Notes: generated from the sequence alone by a model not told the origin. 64,000 nucleotides of DNA from Enterovibrio calviensis DSM 14347 (GCF_000621165.1 NZ_JHZA01000009.1:227498-291497), one strand, 5' to 3'; shown: positions 19,613-28,461, numbered from the stretch's first letter. A program made the numbers and translations.

Positions 19613-20252
19613 TCGCGCCTCCAATAAACACGGCGCTTTCACCCAAGGTATAAACCTGCAAAGTCACTTCAGCCCAAGGGTACTCAGTGACACGATAATT
19701 GACCTGCTTCCAGTAATACTTCACAGGTAGGGCTTCAAGTGCCGCCAAATATTCCACGATGTCGAAATACCGACCTTTGAGCGTTAATTCGATGGGATGA
19801 ATGAAATAGCCAGCGTCATCGGTATGTGTCAGCTGTTGCGCTGGCATCGACACCATAGATAGCAATGTCAAACGATCGGATTGCTTCAACACGCTTTCCA
19901 TCAAACCCGCCATTTTGTCTGCGTTCACTAGACCTTCGACTTTGTCCGCCATGCGCGCATCAAGGTCAGCAAGTTCTTGTGATAAATCTGCTAACTGTTG
20001 TTCCAGTTCGGCATTGGGTGACACACTCAACTTTTCTTGTTTAAGTTGATTGAGGGTCGAAAAATCTTTCGTACTTTGCTGTTGTTGCGCGACTTGTGCA
20101 TTTAGCTGATTCAGGGTTTTCGTCATCGGCTCGATAAATAACAACACGCCAATGGCCAAGATGATCCCCCAACCGGCCAATGCGATAAGCCACTGTTCAC
20201 GAGGAGAAAGCCCATCGAAGCCTTGCTTTAAGCGTTCGATCAATGCATTCAT
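19596..20252 (-). CDS. mshJ: MSHA biogenesis protein MshJ (PilO-like)
   Basis: 218 residues. A short cytoplasmic N terminus is followed by one membrane helix (about 23-43), a coiled coil rich in Q, E and L (about 45-105), and an alpha/beta periplasmic domain, the layout of PilO/GspM proteins of the inner-membrane alignment complex. It overlaps mshI by four bases upstream and mshK downstream. The residue-level function is not known; the call rests on topology and operon place. Confidence 0.9.
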   Translation of the reverse strand: MNALIERLKQGFDGLSPREQWLIALAGWGIILAIGVLLFIEPMTKTLNQLNAQVAQQQQSTKDFSTLNQLKQEKLSVSPNAELEQQLADLSQELADLDARMADKVEGLVNADKMAGLMESVLKQSDRLTLLSMVSMPAQQLTHTDDAGYFIHPIELTLKGRYFDIVEYLAALEALPVKYYWKQVNYRVTEYPWAEVTLQVYTLGESAVFIGGANESVE

Positions 20253-21700
20253 TTCTGAGCCTCTCCTTTCTCGCGTTTTGCATTCAAACTAAACACAAGA
20301 CGTTCCTTTTCATCACGCGTTAACGCCATTTGTTCAAACACACGTCCAGATAGCGGTTGTTGCGTTTGAAAGCTTTGTAGCCATGCAGGAACAGAAGAAG
20401 GTGTCGCCGCCAATCCTTTAATGTCGAGCGTGTCTCTGCCTATCGCAATGTCAGACACAGAAATATCTCGGCGTGATAGATCAGATAGCGCACGGAAAAC
20501 AGAGGCATAACCTTGCTGCAAAGCGGCGTCATGAACCGCTACCGCTTCAAGGGCTTTTTGCTTTGATGCAATCGCCGCTTCGGCACGGTTGACGTCGTTC
20601 ACCATACTTAGCGATGGCACATGGAGTGCCAACTGTTCATTAAGTTGATTCGATGTAGACTCCGCCGTGCTGCGCGATTGCGTCGCAGTTTCTAACGCCT
20701 CGTTCGATTGCGACACTTGCCATTGTTGGTAAGCAGCCACTAACACAATCAATAGCCCTGTCAGCCCCCAGACCAATAGCATCTTTTCAAAGGTAAGCAG
20801 TGCGCTGCTTGGCGAGAGATCGTCACTGAAAAGGTTGATGTCAGGCGAACAATCTCGTTCAAGAGCCGCCAAGGCAACGTGTTGGTGGTGATCGCCTGAT
20901 TCAAACAAAGTCTGTGGTCGCACTGACACCGACAGTCGGGAGGAAAGCTGAAAAGCTAACTCAGTATCATCAACGCCGTTTACGCTGACAACCAAACCAC
21001 CCACTTGGGCATGCTTGAGCTGCGAGCGCAGGTAATCGAGCGAACGTTGAATTTCTAGTGCGAGTTCGTCTATCACCAAAGGAGGTAATTGGTCGCCCTC
21101 AAACAGCATGCCTCGTACTTGGCGCTGAAAGCACAATTTACCTTGGTCAAAAACCGCAATTTGTAGAATGCCCTGACTATCACGCGTCAGCACCATTTCT
21201 GTTTTGTCGAGTTGCGTCCACTGACGAAGCACCAAGTCTTCGGGTGACACTGCCACCAGCTGACATTGGCGCTTTTCAAGTGCTGCACTGAACTGAAGCA
21301 AGGGTTGCTTGTGACAAACAAACGCTTGGAAACGGTTGGCAATCGGAGATGAAAAACCATCTGCGACGATGTCAGAAGGCGAATCAGATAAGAAGTCTTT
21401 CAGTTTGAAAGGCAGTGCTGCGCGGATGTCTTCTTGCGACAGCTTTGGATCGTCAATCAGCAGGGTTTGATAAAGGCCATGCCCCAGCACCAAATGAAGA
21501 TCAGATTTGGTTATCTCATGCCGATTTAACAACTGCAATGCAGCCGTCCAAGGGTCAGTGCCAGAAATTGACTGAGTGTCTACCTGTGCCTTTTTATGGT
21601 CATGATAACCAATGACAACCTGACTGGCAGATACGACAAGGCTAACAACATTTCGCTGCCTTGATGAAGAAAAACGCGCAAGGAGAGTAGATACGGCCAT
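20249..21700 (-). CDS. mshI: MSHA biogenesis protein MshI (PilM/PilN-like)
   Basis: 483 residues, the first gene of the pilus operon. The N-terminal 270 residues have the character of the actin-like PilM/GspL cytoplasmic domain. A membrane helix follows (about 293-312, LLVWGLTGLLIVLVAAY), then a coiled coil and a PilN-like periplasmic domain, so MshI acts as a natural PilM-PilN fusion. It would form the inner-membrane platform with MshJ and MshK. The promoter candidate 21763-21791 lies just upstream; csrD is the next gene upstream on the same strand, after 156 bases. Confidence 0.92.
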   Translation of the reverse strand: MAVSTLLARFSSSRQRNVVSLVVSASQVVIGYHDHKKAQVDTQSISGTDPWTAALQLLNRHEITKSDLHLVLGHGLYQTLLIDDPKLSQEDIRAALPFKLKDFLSDSPSDIVADGFSSPIANRFQAFVCHKQPLLQFSAALEKRQCQLVAVSPEDLVLRQWTQLDKTEMVLTRDSQGILQIAVFDQGKLCFQRQVRGMLFEGDQLPPLVIDELALEIQRSLDYLRSQLKHAQVGGLVVSVNGVDDTELAFQLSSRLSVSVRPQTLFESGDHHQHVALAALERDCSPDINLFSDDLSPSSALLTFEKMLLVWGLTGLLIVLVAAYQQWQVSQSNEALETATQSRSTAESTSNQLNEQLALHVPSLSMVNDVNRAEAAIASKQKALEAVAVHDAALQQGYASVFRALSDLSRRDISVSDIAIGRDTLDIKGLAATPSSVPAWLQSFQTQQPLSGRVFEQMALTRDEKERLVFSLNAKREKGEAQK

Positions 21701-21762
21701 TTACGACTAATAGATGCTCAAATACTGTTACAAAAAAGGTCACCAAAACCAATTTGGCATAC

Positions 21763-21791
21763 AGTATACTCTATCAAAATTCCCGCCAAAA
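21763..21791 (-). promoter_or_regulatory. Candidate promoter of the MSHA pilus operon (mshI-mshQ)
   Basis: On the minus strand TTTTGG (21791-21786) and TATACT (21768-21763) are 17 bases apart, the latter matching 5 of 6 bases of the -10 consensus. It lies about 63 bases above the mshI ATG in the only sizeable gap upstream of the operon. Confidence 0.55.
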
Positions 21792-21856
21792 AATAAGTAC
21801 GCAGGCGACAATTTCATGACGCAATTGAGTGCTTTATAAACACTGCGCGACTTAGA

Positions 21857-23809
21857 TCATTTTTTGCGCCAGCGCTGGCGTTTTAACGTGGCGGGGCTTG
21901 AAGATAGCTCCGCGCCGAGGAAACGACCTTGACCGCCTTGAACGCCAAGTTGCAGTAAGACATTCCACTCATGTTCAGACTCTACCCCCACGGCTAACAC
22001 CTCTGTCGATGTCGGCTCACAGGCACCAAGCATACTGCGAACATAAAGCTGATTTTCAGGGCGTTGATGAATATCTCGAATCAGGCTTCTATGAAGCTTA
22101 ATGTACTTAGGTTGAATGTCTTTGACGTAGTGGGTACTCACCACAGAGCGCCCCGCCTGATCGACCACCAAGGCGCAGCCCAATGCTCGTATCATTCGCA
22201 AGGTCGGACGCACCGCATCAAAGTGTTGTACCAATGGGCCTTCAGACACTTCAAATTGCATACGATTAAGCACACTACGAGGCGTCTGCAATAGCACGTC
22301 TCGCAGCCACGTTTGAAAAGCGCGCTGACGCAAAGACTCTGCACATATGTTCAATGACAGTATTTCTCGACCATCACCGTTGCGTAATTGATGAAGCGTT
22401 TTGGTGACAACATTGCGATCAAGCGTGATGTTCATCCCCACCAATTCAATACCGTTTAAGAAACGTGACGCTTTAATGATGAGTCCATTTTCATCTTTTA
22501 TTCGCGCCAACAATTCGGTGTGTAATAACTCACCACTGCTGTCTTTGACGCCTTGTCGATACAACTCTGGCCCGCCATTTTCGAACACTCGGCTAAGTAA
22601 GGTTCTCCAACGCACACTGCCTCGTGCGTCGTCCGCAGCCACGTCTTTCTTAAACGCATGCCAACCATTACTTCCTTGCAGCACAGCACTTCGCTTGGCC
22701 ATATCGACCTCTTCCATCAAGCGCCCACGACGCTCTCCAGTGCTGAAAAAAGTCATGCCCATGTGCGCCCAATTGTCTTCTTCTAAAGACTCAGGGGGCG
22801 ACAAACGCGCCAGTGCTTTCATCAATTGATTGGCAAAAAGACGGGCGTCTTTTGCTGATTGGTGCGTCAACAATAGCGCGAACTCTGTGTCGTAGTAACG
22901 CGCTAAAACGGCATCAGGAAAACGTTGGATAGCATTCGATAATACGTTACCCACTTCTTTAACCCACTCATCAGCTCCTGATTTACCGGCCTCTTGAGTT
23001 AATGTTTCCCAGTCTCCAATGCGTAACATCAGCACAGCACCTTGCGCCCCTTTGTCTTGCAGCAAAGTTTGCAGGCGGTTATCAAACATCACGCGGTTCG
23101 CCGCGCCAGTGAGCTTATCTAAGAAAGTATTGGTGCGAATGAAAGTGTCAAAACGGCTGCGTTCTTGACGCGCATCTCGAAGCTCAATCAGCATTTGGTC
23201 GAGCGCAATACTTGCGGTAGACGGCCATTCTCTATCATCGCCAGTTTGAACGTCTTCTGCTCGCCCCGCTAAGATCAACCGCCCTCGGTGCTCAAGGAGT
23301 TCCGCTCCCAGCAACTGTGTCCTTAACCATTTTATCCCCCAAGACAGCGCCAATACGATAATAAGCACCGCGAGAGATAACGAAGACATTGCGCCAATGG
23401 AGTAGGCAAAGTCAGCATAAGGCGGCACAGAACGGATTTTAATGTAGAAGCCGGGGTTGCTTGGCAAGTCATAGTGGTTTTCTATCAATTCTAGCGGCTT
23501 AACAGCCGTTTGAACTTGCTCATAACGATAGAGCATTCCCGTTTTACTGGTGATTTCCAGTTCAACAACATCACTGGCTTTTAACAGTTGTGGTAACCAT
23601 AAACCGATATTTTCGTTCGATGTGGGATTCGCAATGGCCTGATCAATTTCGACCACCACTTTGCTTAGGTAATGAGAAAGAAAATCCGTACCCAGTTTAC
23701 GGAAACTGACTGCCCCGCCAATAAACAAGACGAACATGGCACAGACCACAATTAGCGTAACGAAAGCGACTAACCGATTGGTTAGCTTCATCCCTGCAAC
23801 TTTTCTCAT
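21857..23809 (-). CDS. csrD: CsrD/MshH regulatory protein with degenerate GGDEF and EAL domains
   Basis: 650 residues; a start at 23791 (MKLTNRLVAFVTLI) is also plausible and closer to E. coli CsrD. Two membrane segments (about 17-37 and 150-170) enclose a periplasmic domain; then a linker, a GGDEF-type domain whose signature reads YYDTEF, and an EAL-type domain whose signature reads ELL. Both active sites are therefore degenerate, so it should not make or break c-di-GMP. CsrD is known to target the small RNAs CsrB/CsrC for decay by RNase E and so frees CsrA. In Vibrio the same gene is named mshH because it precedes the MSHA operon. Confidence 0.92.
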   Translation of the reverse strand: MRKVAGMKLTNRLVAFVTLIVVCAMFVLFIGGAVSFRKLGTDFLSHYLSKVVVEIDQAIANPTSNENIGLWLPQLLKASDVVELEITSKTGMLYRYEQVQTAVKPLELIENHYDLPSNPGFYIKIRSVPPYADFAYSIGAMSSLSLAVLIIVLALSWGIKWLRTQLLGAELLEHRGRLILAGRAEDVQTGDDREWPSTASIALDQMLIELRDARQERSRFDTFIRTNTFLDKLTGAANRVMFDNRLQTLLQDKGAQGAVLMLRIGDWETLTQEAGKSGADEWVKEVGNVLSNAIQRFPDAVLARYYDTEFALLLTHQSAKDARLFANQLMKALARLSPPESLEEDNWAHMGMTFFSTGERRGRLMEEVDMAKRSAVLQGSNGWHAFKKDVAADDARGSVRWRTLLSRVFENGGPELYRQGVKDSSGELLHTELLARIKDENGLIIKASRFLNGIELVGMNITLDRNVVTKTLHQLRNGDGREILSLNICAESLRQRAFQTWLRDVLLQTPRSVLNRMQFEVSEGPLVQHFDAVRPTLRMIRALGCALVVDQAGRSVVSTHYVKDIQPKYIKLHRSLIRDIHQRPENQLYVRSMLGACEPTSTEVLAVGVESEHEWNVLLQLGVQGGQGRFLGAELSSSPATLKRQRWRKK

Positions 23810-23861
23810 TCAATACCCAACTCAAGGAGTGTGCCGTTCAGTGTTCAGCATGTTAAAAACG

Positions 23862-23910
23862 TATACCCAAGTCCCCGAAAAAGACGGCCAATTCAGGTTA
23901 CTTGGGTATA
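23862..23910. repeat. 11-bp perfect inverted repeat in the csrD-LysR intergenic region
   Basis: TATACCCAAGT (23862-23872) is repeated in inverted form as ACTTGGGTATA (23900-23910) with 27 bases between. The arms sit between two divergent genes. The layout is like that of short interspersed palindromic elements seen between Vibrio genes; no second copy was seen in this window. It could also be an operator or form a hairpin in either transcript. Confidence 0.8.
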
Positions 23911-24000
23911 GCGCTTTTTTACGCCGCGTAATTAGTTATTATCGTGCTTCACGGAACGAAAGTGAACGCAAACTCGATACTCAACCAAAAGAATCAAGAG

Positions 24001-24879
24001 ATGGATTGGATAACCTGCGCAAAAAGCTACATTACCGTTGTCGACATGGGTTCATTGGCGCAAGCCGCCACTAAGCTCAACACCTCAAGTTCTGCGCTAT
24101 CTAAGCGTTTAGCTTGGTTAGAAAACCAATTGGGTGTGCAGCTACTAAAACGGACGACTCGTAACCTCACGATGACGGATGCTGGACGCTTGTTTTACCA
24201 ACGCGGAAAGTTGTTACTCGACGACTGGACACAGTTGGTCTCTGAAACAACGTCGACATATGGCGAAGTCAGCGGTGTCTTACGCATTGGCGCGCCGCTG
24301 GCCACAGGGAGCCGATTGCTGGTTAACAATATCGGGGAGTTTCTTGCGGCTTACCCCAACATACAGGTAGAGCTTCACACGCTGGCACCCGGGCAATTAC
24401 CTGATCCTCACTTGGATATTGTTATTACGCGCGAACTGGCTGACTTTAATTCCGCCAGCTTTATCGCAACGAAACTGTTTGATTTTCAGCCTCGATTTTT
24501 TGCCTCTCCCACTTACCTTGCTCAGCATCCGCCGATAATCGAACCCGAACAACTACTGCAACACAACTGCTTGCTTTATGGCTCGACGAGTCATCCTCAA
24601 GAGCATGAGTTTGAACACGGCCGACGCTTACTGTTGACTGGTAACTTTGTTTCGCCAAATCCCGAAGCGCTGGTGAACGCCGCAGTGGCTGGATTAGGCA
24701 TTATTTTGGTTGGGGATGTGACCATCAGAAAAGAGCTGGATCAGGGACTACTTGTTCCCGTCTTATCTGATGTGCGTCAGCCCAAAAGCCCCGCTTACGC
24801 GTACTATCCGAAGCTCGAATACAACCACACAAAGACGCGTTTGTTTATTGATTTCATCAAACAAAAAGTCGTGCATTGA
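24001..24879 (+). CDS. LysR-family transcriptional regulator
   Basis: 292 residues from the ATG at 24001 (MDWITCAKSYI); the frame extends 57 bases further up but the shorter start gives the normal LysR N terminus. The winged helix-turn-helix spans about residues 2-62, with the recognition region SLAQAATKLNTSSSALSKRLAWLENQLGV broken here into its usual helices, and the type-1 periplasmic-binding-like effector domain follows (about 90-290). The target is not known. It stands divergent from csrD and convergent with the PEBP-family gene, so neither is an obvious partner, although LysR regulators often act on a divergent neighbour. Confidence 0.92.
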   Translation: MDWITCAKSYITVVDMGSLAQAATKLNTSSSALSKRLAWLENQLGVQLLKRTTRNLTMTDAGRLFYQRGKLLLDDWTQLVSETTSTYGEVSGVLRIGAPLATGSRLLVNNIGEFLAAYPNIQVELHTLAPGQLPDPHLDIVITRELADFNSASFIATKLFDFQPRFFASPTYLAQHPPIIEPEQLLQHNCLLYGSTSHPQEHEFEHGRRLLLTGNFVSPNPEALVNAAVAGLGIILVGDVTIRKELDQGLLVPVLSDVRQPKSPAYAYYPKLEYNHTKTRLFIDFIKQKVVH

Positions 24880-24904
24880 TAACGCGCAAGGCCACAACCA
24901 TATT

Positions 24905-24921
24905 GCTCTACGTGATAGAGC
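24905..24921. terminator. Small hairpin between convergent LysR and PEBP genes
   Basis: GCTCTA (24905-24910) and TAGAGC (24916-24921) form a 6-bp stem with a 5-base loop in the 70 bases between two convergent genes. There is no T-run directly after it on either strand, so it is at best a weak terminator. Confidence 0.35.
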
Positions 24922-24949
24922 GAGGCTATTTACTGAGTATGATTACCCG

Positions 24950-25513
24950 CTACTTACGGGCATTGGTGGGCGCAATCAACTGCGCTTCCCCTAATCGGTG
25001 CTGAAGAATGTAATACCCCGCCAACGCTGGAGATCCATTGACGGGAACACCAAGGTTTTTAACATCGAGTGCATACACGGTGATTTGATAATTGTGAGGC
25101 GATGCTTTCGGAGGAGGACAAGCGCCACCAAATCCGTGAAATCCAAAATCATTACTCTGCATTTGCGCGCCGGCTGGCAATAACTTGCCGTTCTCGTTTC
25201 CCGCATCCAGTGGCAATTGATGAACATCTGCCGGGATGTTGATCATCACCCAATGCCACCAGCCACTCCCTGTCGGTGCATCAGGGTCGTACATGGTCAC
25301 TGCAAAGCTTTTTGTTCCTGTAGGGATATCTGTCCACTGCAATGCGGGAGATAGGTTATCTCCCTGACAATCCCACTGATTGAATATCTGTTGTGTTTTT
25401 AGTGTCTCGCCTTCAACAATTTGAGGGCTGACCAATGTCATGGCTGACGCACTCATCGAAAGCCACGTAAGCGATAGCACGACACTTAGGCTATTCCGTA
25501 TCACGTGATTCAT
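24950..25513 (-). CDS. YbhB/YbcL-family PEBP-like periplasmic protein
   Basis: 187 residues with a signal peptide (cleavage likely after SASA, residue 24). The phosphatidylethanolamine-binding (PEBP, Raf-kinase-inhibitor-like) fold is marked by YDPDAPTGSGWWHWV (about 82-96) and the downstream GFHGFGGACPPP. Bacterial members such as E. coli YbhB and YbcL have no settled biochemical role; secreted YbcL of uropathogenic E. coli modulates host responses. It stands alone between terminators. Its ribosome-binding site lies inside a strong hairpin (25516-25555), which suggests control of translation. Confidence 0.92.
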   Translation of the reverse strand: MNHVIRNSLSVVLSLTWLSMSASAMTLVSPQIVEGETLKTQQIFNQWDCQGDNLSPALQWTDIPTGTKSFAVTMYDPDAPTGSGWWHWVMINIPADVHQLPLDAGNENGKLLPAGAQMQSNDFGFHGFGGACPPPKASPHNYQITVYALDVKNLGVPVNGSPALAGYYILQHRLGEAQLIAPTNARK

Positions 25514-25515
25514 AT

Positions 25516-25555
25516 CAATACTCCGGTTTAGGAAAATAAAGCAACCGAAGTATTG
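25516..25555 (-). promoter_or_regulatory. 5'-UTR hairpin that buries the Shine-Dalgarno of the PEBP-family gene
   Basis: In the minus-strand transcript CAAUACUUCGGUU (25555-25543) pairs with AACCGGAGUAUUG (25528-25516): 13 pairs, one of them G-U, around a 14-base loop. The GGAG ribosome site (25524-25521) is in the 3' arm and the start codon follows two bases after the stem. Such a structure would block translation unless opened by temperature, an RNA, a protein or a ligand; as DNA it could instead be an operator. Confidence 0.7.
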
Positions 25556-25638
25556 TTGTGATGCCTAAGAGCGCGCGACTCATTCTTGATATTCATTTCA
25601 TTTAGCCTATGTCTTAACAAACTCAAACGCTAGAAACG

Positions 25639-25664
25639 AAAAACCCCGCAAAGGCGGGGTTTTT
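25639..25664. terminator. Rho-independent terminator downstream of ssb
   Basis: CCCCGC (25644-25649) and GCGGGG (25654-25659) enclose AAAG, flanked by five A on the left and five T on the right, so it can act in both directions. On the minus strand it ends ssb transcripts before the PEBP-family gene. Confidence 0.92.
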
Positions 25665-25704
25665 GAGTCGGTTTGACTGACACTTTTTTCGTTTGACGTA
25701 ACCC

Positions 25705-26232
25705 TCAGAACGGAATGTCGTCGTCGAAGTCAGGCATATCGTTGTACTGTTGCGGCGCTTGCTGTTGAGGCGGTTGCTGCGGTGCCTTCTGAGCAGGTTG
25801 CTGCTGATAAGCAGGCTGCTGAGGTTGACCCCAGTTGCCTTGCTGTGGATTTTGTTGAGCAGGTTGACCCTGACCACCCATACCACCGCCAGCACGGCTA
25901 TCTAGCATTTGCATTTCATTCGCAACGATTTCAGTCGTGTAGCGATCTTGGCCATCTTGCCCCTGCCATTTGCGTGTTTGCAAACGACCTTCCAAGTACA
26001 CTTTTGACCCTTTCTTCAGGTATTCACCAGCGATTTCAGCCAAACGACGGTACATCACCACACGGTGCCACTCTGTCATTTCTTTGTTTTCACCAGTGTT
26101 CTTGTCACGCCACGTTTCTGAGGTCGCAACAGTCAAATTGGCAACCGCACCGCCATTTGGCAGATAGCGAACTTCAGGATCGTTGCCCAAGTTGCCAATC
26201 AAAATTACTTTGTTTACACCACGGCTGGCCAT
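25705..26232 (-). CDS. ssb: Single-stranded DNA-binding protein SSB
   Basis: 175 residues from the ATG at 26232 ([16 protein letters not shown]), with GGGAGC 8 bases upstream; the frame is open to 26331 but the extra residues are not SSB-like. The OB fold fills about 1-110. A low-complexity linker of Q, P, G and A (about 115-165) precedes the acidic tip DFDDDIPF, the docking site for many replication and repair partners. SSB forms tetramers on single-stranded DNA. In most gammaproteobacteria ssb is divergent from uvrA; here the two are about 23.6 kb apart. Confidence 0.98.
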   Translation of the reverse strand: MASRGVNKVILIGNLGNDPEVRYLPNGGAVANLTVATSETWRDKNTGENKEMTEWHRVVMYRRLAEIAGEYLKKGSKVYLEGRLQTRKWQGQDGQDRYTTEIVANEMQMLDSRAGGGMGGQGQPAQQNPQQGNWGQPQQPAYQQQPAQKAPQQPPQQQAPQQYNDMPDFDDDIPF

Positions 26233-26632
26233 ATTTTGCTCCCAAACCTTCTTCATTGCGTTATCAGTTTCTTTGCGGCAATACGCGCAAAGACGATATT
26301 TAGACCGCGATGATAACAGAAGCCTGAGCATTGTTCACAGGCTTTCAATTGAAACTTAGAACACCGCATTGCTTGTATCGCAACATGATGAAAACCTCGC
26401 AATATTGTTGAAACAGGCCAGACAGAAATCAGCGATATCAACCAATTTGTATTAGACTTACAAAGAGCTTGCGAGAGTCGCCGTTGCCAACGCTTCGTTA
26501 GTAAGTTCAAAAAATGATACGAATGGCTTTCTGATTGCGCTTTAGAATGCTGCGGAAAACATGGTTAATTTGTTACTGTCATCATGTTAAACAAAAGCGC
26601 AATATCTTCATCAAAAGCATTTAGGGATACAC
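26233..26632. other. Divergent intergenic region ssb / LuxR-type regulator
   Basis: About 400 bases without a credible gene. It must hold the promoters of ssb (minus) and of the regulator (plus). A 7-bp inverted repeat, AAGCCTG (26320-26326) and CAGGCTT (26338-26344), lies in the likely ssb promoter. No LexA-type CTGT-N8-ACAG box was found, in contrast to the classical ssb-uvrA spacer. The regulator has AGGGA about 7 bases before its ATG. Confidence 0.6.
26310..26338 (-). promoter_or_regulatory. Candidate promoter of ssb
   Basis: Minus-strand GTGAAC (26338-26333) and TATCAT (26315-26310) are 17 bases apart, about 78 bases above the chosen ssb start. The -35 match is poor, the -10 good (4 of 6). 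Confidence 0.4.
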
Positions 26633-27310
26633 ATGCAAACCATTGAGACCACCTCTGATAAATACACGATTCTTCTCGTTTCGGAGCCAAGCATGACGAT
26701 CACTGCGTTGATTTCATGCTTGGAGAAAGAAATTAAAAGTAGTGTGTCTTTAGTCGAGAAGCAGGGGATCAGTGAAGATCTAGCAACCTCATCAGGACTG
26801 GTCTTGATCGACTTGAGTGCTTTTGAAGGCGACACCGTCAATTTCGTAAAGCAAAGTCTCTCTCCATTTAGCGAGCAGCATGTTTTTGCGCTTTTCAACG
26901 CACATGACTTATCTGCAAAAGAGCTGGCCAGTTGGCCGTTTATTAAAGGGGTGTTTAGAAAAGAAGATGATCTTGAGCACCTTTGCCATGGTATCGAAAA
27001 AATGCTCTCAGGCGAGTATTGGTTACCAAGGCAGAAACTGGCGGAATTGATTCACTACTATCAGCAGAACAATAGCAACACGATTGACTACTCTGAAATC
27101 TGCTTAACCAATCGTGAACAGCAGATACTGCGTAAGTTGGTTACTGGCGCGTCAAACAGCGAAATTGCAGATGGCCTGTTTGTATCGGAACATACAGTCA
27201 AATCGCACTTATATAATATTTTCAAAAAGATAAATGTCAAAAACCGTGTTCAAGCTGTTTTTTGGGCCAAAAACAACCTCTCTGTCATCGGCCTTGATTA
27301 CCAAGGCTGA
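26633..27310 (+). CDS. LuxR-type response regulator of the QstR/VpsT/CsgD group
   Basis: 225 residues. The N-terminal 125 residues look like a degenerate receiver domain without a clear phospho-acceptor. The C-terminal LuxR helix-turn-helix (about 158-216) contains LTNREQQILRKL and LFVSEHTVKSHLYNIFKKI, very close to CsgD/VpsT/QstR. At the c-di-GMP site of VpsT (W-F/L/M-T/S-R) this protein has W130-L-P-R133, so ligand binding is uncertain. In V. cholerae the gene next to ssb is qstR, a quorum-sensing and TfoX-dependent activator of competence genes (from memory), so position favours a QstR orthologue. Its place just before the RTX/T1SS/exopolysaccharide block also allows a VpsT-like matrix role. 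Confidence 0.8.
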   Translation: MQTIETTSDKYTILLVSEPSMTITALISCLEKEIKSSVSLVEKQGISEDLATSSGLVLIDLSAFEGDTVNFVKQSLSPFSEQHVFALFNAHDLSAKELASWPFIKGVFRKEDDLEHLCHGIEKMLSGEYWLPRQKLAELIHYYQQNNSNTIDYSEICLTNREQQILRKLVTGASNSEIADGLFVSEHTVKSHLYNIFKKINVKNRVQAVFWAKNNLSVIGLDYQG

Positions 27311-27556
27311 GACAATACGCAATGACCAGTCCGTTTACATTCCCTCGTGTTAATTCATAAACGAGACGATATCCCTTTTATTTTCACTTCATAATGTTAT
27401 GCGCAAAAACGTCGCAAGCCGTTCCTAATTATTACTCATAAATGCTTGCTTCGTTGCAGTTTGCTCAGGTGCGTTACTGCAAGTTCAGTGTCGATGTACG
27501 CATCCCATCTATTCGTTTTAAGACTTAGGTATATTCAATAATAGAGGGTTAGCATT

Positions 27557-28174
27557 ATGGCTAATGTTTTTGGTACTGACTTTATAGATACACTATACGG
27601 TTCAAATGATGGCGAAATAATCGTCAGTTACCGTGATGATGACGCTATCGTCGGCTTTGGCGGCGATGACTTTGTTTGGGGTGGTCGTGGCGACGACAGA
27701 ATCACCGGCGGTGCTGGTAACGATCGCGTTGCTGGTGGTGAAGGTGATGATCGTGTCGCTGGCGGCAGTGGTGATGACATCCTGTTAGGTGGTAAAGGCA
27801 ACGATGTCGTCTTAGGCGGCACAGGCAATGACAAGTTGTATGCCGTGTCAGGCAATGACACGCTATTTGGTGGGTCTGGTGACGACTGGCTAACGAGCGG
27901 CAGTGGCAACGACTTCATGTTTGGCGGGTCTGGTGCTGATACATTCCGATTCGATAACATTCTGGGCAACCAAACAGGCAATGATCGTATCGTTGACTTT
28001 GAAGTGGGTATTGACTCGATCTTTATCAGAGCAACGGGTGATACCGATTTCGATTCACTGTCTCTCACTCAAGTCGGAAGCAATACCTTAGTGGATTTGG
28101 CTGACGGCTCAAGCTTCATCCTAAACGGCATTACAGCCACTGATCTTACTGCTGACGATTTCCACATCGTTTAA
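27557..28174 (+). CDS. Small RTX-repeat calcium-binding protein, copy 1
   Basis: 205 residues, acidic, glycine- and aspartate-rich. Residues about 30-135 are a run of nonapeptide RTX repeats of the form G-G-x-G-x-D-x-h-x, which fold as a calcium-filled parallel beta-roll. The last 70 residues (from FRFDNILGNQTG to ADDFHIV) resemble the C-terminal targeting part of type I secretion substrates. There is no N-terminal signal peptide and no enzymatic or adhesive domain, so almost the whole protein is beta-roll plus secretion signal. GAGGG precedes the ATG. A paralogue follows and a type I ABC transporter pair lies 1 kb downstream; export by it is inference. Role unknown; a matrix or coat component is plausible. 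Confidence 0.88.
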   Translation: MANVFGTDFIDTLYGSNDGEIIVSYRDDDAIVGFGGDDFVWGGRGDDRITGGAGNDRVAGGEGDDRVAGGSGDDILLGGKGNDVVLGGTGNDKLYAVSGNDTLFGGSGDDWLTSGSGNDFMFGGSGADTFRFDNILGNQTGNDRIVDFEVGIDSIFIRATGDTDFDSLSLTQVGSNTLVDLADGSSFILNGITATDLTADDFHIV

Positions 28175-28225
28175 AGCGATTGCTTTAACAAAGCTCCCTT
28201 AACACAGATCCTATAGCAAAGACCC

Positions 28226-28256
28226 ATAGGCAATAAGCGCTCAGCTTGTTGCCTAT
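28226..28256 (+). terminator. Hairpin after RTX gene 1
   Basis: ATAGGCAA (28226-28233) and TTGCCTAT (28249-28256) form an 8-bp stem over a 15-base loop, followed by TTAATT. The T-tract is poor, so termination may be partial. Confidence 0.5.
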
Positions 28257-28461
28257 TTAATTCCCCCATTAACATCACCTCCCCCTTTAGAGTCTGCGCG
28301 TTATTTCATGTCATCGCTCACTAGTGAGACACCCTTTTTATGTCAACTCAGTCAAAGTGTTATCCGCCGAGCTTTGTCAGCTTAACGATGACAGTTATCA
28401 AGACAAACAACGGCAACTCTCAGAAGAAAGAGTTCACAACACTAAATATAAGGAAGTTGTA

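Noticed and set aside
26233..26632. LexA box in front of ssb, as in the classical ssb-uvrA spacer
   Set aside because: No CTGT-N8-ACAG match in the region; the only good box is before uvrA.
27628..28068. Antisense frame rich in S, P and L opposite RTX gene 1 (and a similar one at 28434-28685)
   Set aside because: It arises from the complementary strand of G-G-x-G-x-D codons; no ribosome site or family similarity.
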